This document shows positions 1 through 5,096 of a stretch of DNA of 6,672 nucleotides, piece by piece. The number at the start of each line of letters is the position of its first letter. The first letter of the stretch is position 1. Below the pieces are notes generated by a model. The model saw nothing but the letters and a program-made list of their open reading frames with translations, was not told the DNA's origin and made no database searches. The DNA is from DATKMG01 sp035541995. GTDB taxonomy: Bacteria > Acidobacteriota > Terriglobia > Versatilivoradales > Versatilivoraceae. The translations under genes and the position numbers were made by a program. The stretch covers positions 1 through 6,672 of the forward strand of contig DATKMG010000801.1 in assembly GCA_035541995.1 (NCBI GenBank), in the 5' to 3' direction.

Positions 1-1295
1 GCCACCGCATGATTTACGATCGGCGGAGGATAGTCAGGCATCCCATACTGCGGTACCCAGCGCCTGATGTAGTCACTCTGCGGATCGAATTTTGCCGCCT
101 GGATTTCAGGGTTAAAGATTCGAAAGTAGGGCGCAGCGTCCGCACCACAACCAGCGACCCACTGCCAGCCGAGTGTGTTGTTGGCAAGGTCGGCGTCAAC
201 CAGGGTATCCCAAAACCATCTCGCCCCTTCCGTCCACGGCAGCAACAGGTCTTTCACCAGGAACGAAGCGGCAATCATTCTCACCCGGTTGTGCATCCAT
301 CCGGTCGTCCACAACTCCCGCATGCCGGCGTCTACTATCGGGTAGCCGGTGAGTCCGCGCTGCCATGCCTGGAGCCCTGACGGATCGTGCCGCCATGGAA
401 AGTGCCGGAATTGCTCACGCAATGGCGCGCTCGGGGTGTTGGGAAAATGGTACAGCAGATGGTGCGCAAACTCGCGCCAGCCCAACTGGCGGAGAAAAGC
501 CTGGGACGCCGCATTGGGGCTCCCTGCACAAGCAGCCCACACCTGGCGCGGCGAGATTTCCCCGAAATGCAAATGAGGAGACAAACGAGATGTACCTCTG
601 ATTGCAGGCCGGTCCCGCCCTTCAGGATAATCGGCCAGCCCCTCATCGAGGAAACGACGCAACAACTCTTGCGCCCCGGCTTCGCCCGGCTGCCATGCCC
701 TACGCATTCCCTTTGCCCAGTCGACGCGGGGTTCCAAGCCAAATTCCTCCAGCGACTGCGATGGGAGAGTCATGGATTTTTCCAAGAGCGGTGCCGCTGC
801 AGGCATAAAGGGCCGGGCCAAAGAAAAGCAACGGCGCCAGAACGGGGTGAAGACCAGAAATGGCTTGCCGCTCTTGTTACTGACCTCCGTCGGTTCAAAT
901 AGCAAGGCAGAGTTAAAAGTCTCAACCTGCAATCCCTCTGACAGCAAAGCTTGCCGGACGAGCGCATCCCGCTTGCTCAAGGCCGGTTCGTAGCGCCGAT
1001 TCCAGAATACAGCGTCTGCGCCGCTTTCGCGGATCAACGAGCGCAGTGCATCGAGGGACGGGCCACGGCGCAGGATGAGAGGGATACCCAAGCGCCGCAG
1101 ACCTGCGTCAAGGGACCGCAGAGATTGATGCAGCCACCAACGGGTCGCCGCGCCTGGAGGCCAGTCGCCTTCCTCCTCGGGCGCCCAGATAAATACCGGC
1201 AGGACCCGATGGCTTCGGGCAGCCGCAGCCATCAATGCGGGGTTGTCGGTCAAACGCAGATCGAGCCGGAACCAGACCAAAACAGGCGCACTCAT
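1..1295 (-). CDS. phrB: Class I CPD deoxyribodipyrimidine photolyase, C-terminus cut by the window edge
   Basis: Light-driven repair of cyclobutane pyrimidine dimers in cytoplasmic DNA, using reduced FAD and an antenna chromophore. The frame is open without interruption from ATG 1295 to the left edge (431 codons; the E. coli enzyme has 472 residues). The N-terminal photolyase domain begins with VLVWFRLDLRLTDNPAL (residues 5-21) and has the linker motif FTPF at 149-152. The FAD domain shows TSRLSPHLHFGEISP from 235, WREF at 273-276 (W273 aligns with E. coli lesion-binding W277), TGYPIVDAGMR, GWMHNRVRM, and NNTLGWQW with DAAPYFRIFNP. The electron-transfer tryptophan triad aligns as W301, W354 and W377 (E. 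coli W306, W359, W382), and N373 matches the flavin-contacting N378, so the protein should be active. An in-frame ATG at 1313, right after a stop, would add six residues; neither start has a clear Shine-Dalgarno. 1295 was chosen because it matches family N-termini. The region is GC-rich compared with its neighbours. The antenna type cannot be read from sequence alone. Confidence 0.95.
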   Translation of the reverse strand, partial: MSAPVLVWFRLDLRLTDNPALMAAAARSHRVLPVFIWAPEEEGDWPPGAATRWWLHQSLRSLDAGLRRLGIPLILRRGPSLDALRSLIRESGADAVFWNRRYEPALSKRDALVRQALLSEGLQVETFNSALLFEPTEVSNKSGKPFLVFTPFWRRCFSLARPFMPAAAPLLEKSMTLPSQSLEEFGLEPRVDWAKGMRRAWQPGEAGAQELLRRFLDEGLADYPEGRDRPAIRGTSRLSPHLHFGEISPRQVWAACAGSPNAASQAFLRQLGWREFAHHLLYHFPNTPSAPLREQFRHFPWRHDPSGLQAWQRGLTGYPIVDAGMRELWTTGWMHNRVRMIAASFLVKDLLLPWTEGARWFWDTLVDADLANNTLGWQWVAGCGADAAPYFRIFNPEIQAAKFDPQSDYIRRWVPQYGMPDYPPPIVNHAV

Positions 1296-1336
1296 GGGGA
1301 CGAATGATATCATCTAGTCTTGCGTCTGTCCCGAGC

Positions 1337-1390
1337 CTCCTGGAGCTGAAAACTGATCCCGAAAACAAGGGGAAACTTCTTCTCCAGGAG
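1337..1390. repeat. Inverted repeat upstream of the photolyase gene
   Basis: CTCCTGGAG (1337-1345) and its exact complement CTCCAGGAG (1382-1390) form a 9-base inverted repeat around a 36-base spacer. It lies 42 bases upstream of the photolyase start, in the 232-base gap before the PilZ gene. Each arm is itself nearly palindromic. No T-run follows on either strand, so it is not an intrinsic terminator. It could be a hairpin in the photolyase leader, an operator, or chance. The rest of the gap shows no gene I can support. Confidence 0.3.
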
Positions 1391-1409
1391 TCCAATAGAA
1401 GACCAAAGT

Positions 1410-1422
1410 AGGCTCGAAGCCT
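1410..1422 (-). terminator. Short hairpin, possible weak terminator downstream of the PilZ gene
   Basis: AGGCT, CGA, AGCCT is a perfect 5-base stem with a 3-base loop. On the minus strand the loop region reads TTCG-like, which makes stable RNA hairpins. It lies about 105 bases past the PilZ stop codon and is followed on the minus strand by only a short run of T (ACTTTGG). The position suits an end for the leftward PilZ transcript, but the short stem and poor T-tract make this a weak call. Confidence 0.2.
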
Positions 1423-1527
1423 CACTGTAGAGGGTAGAATTCCACTAATCGATGGAGATTGGGTAGGCCCTGCGAGGGATGAGACGTAGCAGCGGATTGT
1501 TATCCTGGTCCAGGTAACCAGTTCGAG

Positions 1528-1896
1528 TCATGAGCCCGAAGCCCTGGCTCTTAACTGGCTTCCATCGGCGATAACCCATCCGGTTCTTGGCTCCAGGAGT
1601 CTGAACCCCACATAGCGCAGGTTGCAACTGGCATCATACTTAAACCATCGGACATTCGCCGTGAAGGCCCGCCCATTTGAAGCAACCAGCCGCAAATTGT
1701 CCCCTTCTTTGACGTCTTGGTCAAAAATGAAACACCCGCCGATGGGACTCACCACCAGGGTCTCAGCCTCACTTTCAAATGAAGTTCCTGTGGAATTCTG
1801 CCCGACCACAGTGAACTTGACTTTCAAGGGGATCCGTTTTGCCGTACGCATCCCGTTTGTCCTAGTTCGGACCGATCGACTTTCAGTGATTTGCAT
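1528..1896 (-). CDS. Small single-domain PilZ-like protein
   Basis: A 122-residue soluble protein made almost entirely of one PilZ-type beta-barrel; the family senses cyclic di-GMP and controls motility, secretion or polysaccharide output. The arginine motif RxxxR is present (R17-TAK-R21). The second motif, usually (D/N)xSxxG, reads VVSPIG: S50 and G53 are kept but the Asp/Asn position is V48. Later segments GDNLRLVASNGRAFTANVRWF and YVGFRLLEP follow the usual strand order. The loss of the acidic/amide residue means cyclic di-GMP binding is uncertain. ATG 1896 has a purine-rich AAGGAAAGGA about 15 bases upstream, rather far. ATG 1851 (M16) has AGGA 8 bases upstream and gives a 107-residue protein starting MRTAKR; it may be the true start. 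No output domain or membrane segment is present. Target unknown. Confidence 0.8.
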   Translation of the reverse strand: MQITESRSVRTRTNGMRTAKRIPLKVKFTVVGQNSTGTSFESEAETLVVSPIGGCFIFDQDVKEGDNLRLVASNGRAFTANVRWFKYDASCNLRYVGFRLLEPRTGWVIADGSQLRARASGS

Positions 1897-1916
1897 TGTG
1901 CGGTAATGCTATCCTT

Positions 1917-1931
1917 TCCTTAATATAAGGA
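1917..1931. repeat. AT-rich palindrome upstream of the PilZ gene
   Basis: TCCTTAATATAAGGA is an inverted repeat with 6-base arms and a 3-base centre. It lies 20 bases upstream of the PilZ ATG at 1896. On the minus strand it contains TATATT, a fair -10-like hexamer, and its trailing arm includes the purine-rich AAGGA, so promoter and ribosome-binding elements may overlap it. No good -35 hexamer is visible at 16-18 bases. It could be an operator or a chance palindrome. Confidence 0.25.
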
Positions 1932-1978
1932 GCATGATGCTGAAGGCACAGTTTTGCGTTTTGAGTGCACGATTGCAT

Positions 1979-2165
1979 TTAGTTTCCGGACGGAGTCGCA
2001 ATGGGTCTTTCCCTCTTTACCCCGGGTCGGTTTCCTAACTTCTTGATAAAACAATCATTGGCCAAGTCGAGATACTTAGCGGCAATTTTCTGGGCTTCGG
2101 CAGCTCTAGTATAAGAGGGGCATCCGCCCAGCCCGACAACTTCAATTCTGAAATTCGATTAGCAT
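1979..2165 (-). pseudogene. Possible broken small thioredoxin/glutaredoxin-like gene
   Basis: A minus-strand frame is open for 59 codons (2158-1982, stop TAA 1979-1981) and reads like real protein: RIEVVGLGGCPSYTRAAEA, then an amphipathic stretch QKIAAKYLDLAND and a charged tail. It has no ATG, GTG or TTG near its beginning because a stop (2159-2161) sits directly before it. ATG 2165 in the neighbouring frame gives MLIEFQN and then stops; losing one base near 2146-2150 would join the two into a roughly 60-residue protein starting MLIEF. The GGCPSYTRA segment recalls the CPYC-TRA active site of glutaredoxins and small thioredoxin-like proteins, with the second cysteine replaced. The putative ATG lies 14 bases after the GNAT stop. 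It could be a decayed gene, a sequencing error in a real one, or a chance open frame. Confidence 0.3.
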
Positions 2166-2179
2166 TTCTGTAGCCGAAT

Positions 2180-2671
2180 CTATGTCCCTGCCAACATGTT
2201 CTCGATTTCATTGCGAAGTATCCGGTAGGGAATCCATTCCTGTAATCGCCTCGCGCCTAGGCGCAAATAGAATTTGTGAGCTAACTCGTTCCAGTCTAAG
2301 ACCATCCACTCCATACGACCGCAACCACGCCTGAGAGCCTCTTTTGCGCAGAATTGGAAAAGTTGATACCCAGCGCCACATCCACGATGTTCGGGAAGTA
2401 CAAAGATGTCTTCCAAGTACAAAGTGGGTAGTGCAAGAAAGGAAGAATAGGTTTCCAAAATGATTGCGTACCCCACCGAACGTCCTTCTAAGTCTGCGAG
2501 CAATATGTCAATCCGCTTGCGGTCCCCGAATGCATCATTCAAGAGCCGCTGGCAGGCATCGTGATCGGGTCGGGACAAATTCTCGTAATCTGCCAAGGCA
2601 TTGACCAGGGAAATCACGGTCGATCCGTCTGCTTCACCTGCATGACGAATTTGAATCTGAGAGTGAGCCAA
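2180..2671 (-). CDS. GNAT-family N-acetyltransferase, spermidine/diamine acetyltransferase-like
   Basis: A 163-residue single-domain cytoplasmic enzyme predicted to transfer acetyl from acetyl-CoA to an amine. The acetyl-CoA pyrophosphate loop is RGCGAG (96-101, matching the R/QxxGxG/A signature). It is preceded by the strand LYLEDIFV (84-91), as in spermidine/diamine N-acetyltransferases, and followed by VLDWNELAHKFYLRLGA (124-140), where the WN pair and Y135, the usual general-acid position, are in family order. The N-terminus IQIRHAGEADGSTVISLVNALADYE is also typical. The start is TTG (2671-2669), set by an excellent AAGGAGG five bases upstream. The acceptor cannot be named: polyamines are suggested by resemblance, but amino acids or small amines are possible. 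It is divergent from the prenyl synthase gene, with which it shares a short upstream region. Confidence 0.9.
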   Translation of the reverse strand: MAHSQIQIRHAGEADGSTVISLVNALADYENLSRPDHDACQRLLNDAFGDRKRIDILLADLEGRSVGYAIILETYSSFLALPTLYLEDIFVLPEHRGCGAGYQLFQFCAKEALRRGCGRMEWMVLDWNELAHKFYLRLGARRLQEWIPYRILRNEIENMLAGT

Positions 2672-2676
2672 GAGAT

Positions 2677-2683
2677 CCTCCTT
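2677..2683 (-). promoter_or_regulatory. Ribosome binding site that fixes a TTG start
   Basis: The minus strand reads AAGGAGG, then ATCTC, then TTG. This full-strength Shine-Dalgarno at 5-base spacing identifies TTG 2671 as the start of the acetyltransferase. No other in-frame start lies nearby. Confidence 0.8.
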
Positions 2684-2776
2684 TTTCTTTCACTTCCGAT
2701 AGAGTATACTGCGCGGGAATTGCCAAGGGATAACTCCCTTTTGCTGAAAATACACCGCGGGCATCTGTGCACACAA
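2682..2776 (+). promoter_or_regulatory. Divergent intergenic region with likely ispA-like promoter
   Basis: TATACT (2705-2710) is a good -10 hexamer on the plus strand; 17 bases upstream lies only a weak -35, TTTTTC (2682-2687). The -10 sits in the palindrome AGTATACT (2703-2710), so TATACT is also present on the minus strand and could serve the acetyltransferase gene, although no good -35 is seen on that side. Further down, AAGGGA (2725-2730) lies 10 bases before an in-frame TTG (2741) that is an alternative start for the prenyl synthase. Confidence 0.35.
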
Positions 2777-3688
2777 ATGAACGTGCATATCCTCTCACCT
2801 CGATTTGAAGAGTACCTGAGCCAGAAGAAAGCCTTAATCGAAAGGTCCCTTGAGCGGTTATTACCCCCGGTTGATGAGGAGCCAAGGATCATTCACGAAT
2901 CCATGCGCTACAGTGTCTTTGCGGGTGGAAAACGGCTCAGGCCAGTGCTGGCGGTAACAGCTTTTGAGATCGTTGGTGGGCAAGGAGATCAGATTCTTCC
3001 TCTGGCTTCGGGACTGGAACTGATCCACACCTATTCTCTTATCCACGACGATCTACCTTGCATGGATAATGACGATTTCCGCCGCGGTCGTCCTACCAAC
3101 CACAAGGTCTATGGAGAAGCCATTGCTGTACTGGCTGGAGACGCCTTGTTCTCCCTGGCTTTCGAGTGCTTCCTGGGAAAAGGAATGACTGAGCCTATCC
3201 CTTGGGCAATCCTCGGCCAGATCAGCCATCACATCGCCTCCGCTGTTGGCAGCAGAGGCCTGGTCGGGGGACAGGTCATGGACATTGAGAAGTATTCCAA
3301 AGACAAACAGCTCCCGACACTCGAACAAACCAGTCATCTGAAAACGGGCCATTTAATTCAGACGGCTCTGGAGTGTGGCGCAGTATTGGCCGCAGCTGAC
3401 CAGGGCGCATTGGCAGCGCTCAGAGACTATGGACAGGCTATCGGAATTGCATTTCAAATAACAGACGATATCCTCAATGTCACGGGTGACGCTCGGAAAC
3501 TAGGAAAGGGCGTGAATACGGATGCAGCTCGCGACATTGTGACCTTCCCCTCCCTGCTCGGTGTGGAGGGGGCAAGAATGCAAGCCAGGAAATGGATTTC
3601 CCGGGCCAAGGAAAGCCTCAGCCGCTTCGGAGATTCTGCCTGGTTCCTCCACGAACTTGCCGATTACGTAATTCAACGGCAATCATAG
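2777..3688 (+). CDS. ispA: Polyprenyl synthetase, farnesyl/geranylgeranyl diphosphate synthase (IspA type)
   Basis: Cytoplasmic isoprenoid enzyme that condenses isopentenyl diphosphate with allylic diphosphates, supplying precursors for quinones, carotenoids or undecaprenyl phosphate. From ATG 2777 it has 303 residues, close to E. coli IspA (299). Motifs in order: GGKRLRP (50-56); the first Asp-rich motif DDLPCMD (D91, D92, D97) in LIHDDLPCMDNDDFRRG with R102/R103; K189-T190 in the KTG motif; and the second Asp-rich region ITDDILN (D230, D231, N234) followed by GD and LGKG. N234 replaces the last Asp of DDxxD. The serine/tyrosine residues before the first motif do not settle whether the product is C15 or C20. 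The frame is open upstream to 2561, but that part lies antisense to the acetyltransferase and has no family similarity. ATG 2777 lacks a Shine-Dalgarno; TTG 2741, with AAGGGA 10 bases upstream, would add 12 residues. No dxs gene follows, unlike many ispA loci. Confidence 0.93.
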   Translation: MNVHILSPRFEEYLSQKKALIERSLERLLPPVDEEPRIIHESMRYSVFAGGKRLRPVLAVTAFEIVGGQGDQILPLASGLELIHTYSLIHDDLPCMDNDDFRRGRPTNHKVYGEAIAVLAGDALFSLAFECFLGKGMTEPIPWAILGQISHHIASAVGSRGLVGGQVMDIEKYSKDKQLPTLEQTSHLKTGHLIQTALECGAVLAAADQGALAALRDYGQAIGIAFQITDDILNVTGDARKLGKGVNTDAARDIVTFPSLLGVEGARMQARKWISRAKESLSRFGDSAWFLHELADYVIQRQS

Positions 3689-3715
3689 TTTCTTTTCGTA
3701 GTTTTCCCTTGCCCA

Positions 3716-3764
3716 TTGCCAGGGGTGAGTGGTATGTTGTCGGCGTCCCCGGGTGTCCTGGCAA
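3716..3764. repeat. Inverted repeat between the prenyl synthase and TPR genes
   Basis: TTGCCAGG (3716-3723) and CCTGGCAA (3757-3764) are exact inverted complements around a 33-base GC-rich spacer, 27 bases after the prenyl synthase stop. The plus strand has no T-run after the second arm, so a factor-independent terminator is unlikely. The remaining 158-base gap shows no convincing gene and no clear promoter for the TPR gene. Confidence 0.25.
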
Positions 3765-3835
3765 GATCCGATTCGATCCCTTCACCGATTACCATTCTCT
3801 CAAGGCATGACGGTTTAATTCAGTTATAGGATCCA

Positions 3836-3841
3836 GGGAGG
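3836..3841 (+). promoter_or_regulatory. Ribosome binding site of the TPR gene
   Basis: GGGAGG, within AGGGAGGG, lies five bases before ATG 3847. This strong site confirms the start of the TPR gene. Confidence 0.7.
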
Positions 3842-3846
3842 GTTCT

Positions 3847-4317
3847 ATGCCAGCCGAGTCGAGTCAAAGAACTTTCCGCTTGGGTTTGGATTACCTTCGG
3901 CGAAACCACTTGCCTGAAGCGGCCAATGCTTTCCGTTGCCTCTTTAAGGAGGCCCCTGAAAATCCCCTCTATATGTCGTATTATGGAGTGGTCTTGGCCT
4001 TATCTGAGGACAACTATCAGGACGGCATTAATTTCTGCCGCGCTGCCATTCTGCTGGCGGTCTGTGAGCCGGAACTTTACATCAACCTAAGCAAGGTCTA
4101 CTCAAGAGCAGGCCAGCGCAAAAAAGCATTAGAGACGCTTGTCGAGGGGTTGAAATACGTCGCCAACAAAACTCAACTCCTGACCGAGATGAAAAAACTA
4201 GGCTGTCGCCGAAAGCCATTACTTCCTTTTCTCCCGCGCGACCATTTCCTGAACAAGTCTCTCGGAAAGCTGACCCACCGTATGCGTAAGATGCCCACTC
4301 CCGCCAGGTATCACTAA
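3847..4317 (+). CDS. Small tetratricopeptide-repeat protein with basic C-terminal tail
   Basis: A 156-residue protein without signal peptide or membrane segment, so probably cytoplasmic. TPR-like helical hairpins cover about residues 8-40 (FRLGLDYLRRNHLPEAANAF, ending EAPENP), 41-74 (YYGVVLALSEDNYQDGINFC) and 75-108 (ELYINLSKVYSRAGQRKKAL). The Leu/Gly/Tyr/Ala/Pro positions follow the TPR pattern best in the first and third. TPR arrays act as protein-binding scaffolds. The rest (about 115-156) is a strongly basic, proline-containing tail with CRRKPLLPFLPRDHFLN and GKLTHRMRK, which may bind nucleic acid, membrane or a partner; I recall similar tails on other small TPR proteins but cannot verify this. 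It is on the same strand as the prenyl synthase, 158 bases downstream. It converges on the methyltransferase gene with only 5 bases between stops and no terminator hairpin there. Function unknown. Confidence 0.85.
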   Translation: MPAESSQRTFRLGLDYLRRNHLPEAANAFRCLFKEAPENPLYMSYYGVVLALSEDNYQDGINFCRAAILLAVCEPELYINLSKVYSRAGQRKKALETLVEGLKYVANKTQLLTEMKKLGCRRKPLLPFLPRDHFLNKSLGKLTHRMRKMPTPARYH

Positions 4318-4322
4318 CCAGG

Positions 4323-5066
4323 CTATCGGGACTTTACATGCTCCCCCAGGAAGGGAACAAACCGAACCGGGATGATATCCTGATGAGAGATTACTCCCCT
4401 GGAATCTTTCTCGACCACTCTCAAAACCTGGTTCTCCAATTCCCCACCAAGCGGGATCACCAGTCTACCACCTGGCTTGAGCTGATCGATCAAGCGCTGA
4501 GGAATATGATCAATCGCCGCCGTCACCAGGATGGCATCGAAAGGCTGATGCTCCGGCCATCCCTCGTATCCATCTCCAATCTTTACTTCAACGTTGTTAT
4601 AACCCAAGGACTTCAAGCGCTCCCGGGCTTCCCGACCCAACGCTTCAATGTACTCGATGGAATAAACCTGACTGGCTAGTACCGATAGAACAGCAGCCTG
4701 ATAACCAGAGCCGGTGCCGATTTCCAGCACCACATCCTCTTTATTAATCCGGGCGACTTCAGTCATTAAGGCCACAATGTAGGGCTGGGATATGGTTTGG
4801 CCGTGGCCAATCGGCAGGGGACGATCCTCGTAAGCGTACCGTTCCTCACCTGGAAAAACGAAGAGGTGGCGTGGGACTTTGGTCATGGCCTCCAGCACCC
4901 GCTTGTCTGTCACATCCCTCCCGGCAATTTGCTGGACCACCATCTCCTCGCGCTGCTGGTTGAAGGTTTCCTTTGTCTGAAGCATAGCAGTGCAATCGAT
5001 CAACAATAGGAGAACGAATACAAATCCAACGACAAATGACCTCATCCGTTCGCTCACCACTTTCAT
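4323..5066 (-). CDS. pcm: Exported or membrane-anchored protein-L-isoaspartate O-methyltransferase
   Basis: Uses S-adenosylmethionine to methylate L-isoaspartyl residues in damaged proteins, starting their repair. The catalytic domain is complete: QREEMVVQQIAGRDV (37-52) with PRHLFV (65-70); the family signature GHGQTISQPYIVALM (87-101); the SAM-binding loop VLEIGTGSGYQ (113-123); E138 at the end of strand 2; GDGYEGW (164-170); FDAILVTAA; and QLKPGGRLVIPLG. At 247 residues it is longer than cytoplasmic Pcm (about 208 in E. coli) because of an N-terminal extension. There, a positively charged start is followed by a hydrophobic stretch (residues 11-23, VGFVFVLLLLI) and C25, a signal peptide or anchor. 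LIDC is a poor lipobox because Asp occupies -1. ATG 5045 (M8) has GGTGAG 7 bases upstream and keeps the signal; ATG 5066 has no ribosome binding site, so M8 may be the true start. It starts 30 bases after the BsuPI gene and is the last gene of the unit. Confidence 0.93.
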   Translation of the reverse strand: MKVVSERMRSFVVGFVFVLLLLIDCTAMLQTKETFNQQREEMVVQQIAGRDVTDKRVLEAMTKVPRHLFVFPGEERYAYEDRPLPIGHGQTISQPYIVALMTEVARINKEDVVLEIGTGSGYQAAVLSVLASQVYSIEYIEALGREARERLKSLGYNNVEVKIGDGYEGWPEHQPFDAILVTAAIDHIPQRLIDQLKPGGRLVIPLGGELENQVLRVVEKDSRGVISHQDIIPVRFVPFLGEHVKSR

Positions 5067-5096
5067 GCTTGAGCGAGAGGGCGCTGTCGACCCATC

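Noticed and set aside
1..1295. Photolyase region first looked broken because only short overlapping frames seemed to cover it on both strands
   Set aside because: Reading the minus strand from ATG 1295 gives one uninterrupted frame to the left edge with all motifs in phase (checked at 743, 395 and 200). The other frames are shadows of this GC-rich gene.
1508..1540. GTTCGAGTC resembling a tRNA T-loop
   Set aside because: The flanking bases do not form a T-stem, and no acceptor or anticodon arms are found at the right distances on either strand.
1445..1627. 60-residue minus-strand frame overlapping the end of the PilZ gene
   Set aside because: It overlaps PilZ coding sequence in another frame, has no ribosome site or recognisable motif, and PilZ ends at a normal family position, so no frameshift is needed.
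2561..2776. A 375-residue version of the prenyl synthase starting at 2561
   Set aside because: The first 72 residues lie antisense to the acetyltransferase gene, cross its ribosome site and the promoter, and show no synthase features.
3725..3829. 34-codon plus-strand frame from GTG in the gap before the TPR gene
   Set aside because: Its start sits directly on the purine run that would serve as ribosome site, it spans the inverted repeat, and its translation shows no motif or clear coding character.
4338..5009. Plus-strand frames opposite the methyltransferase gene
   Set aside because: They are antisense shadows; the minus strand carries a complete methyltransferase with all motifs.
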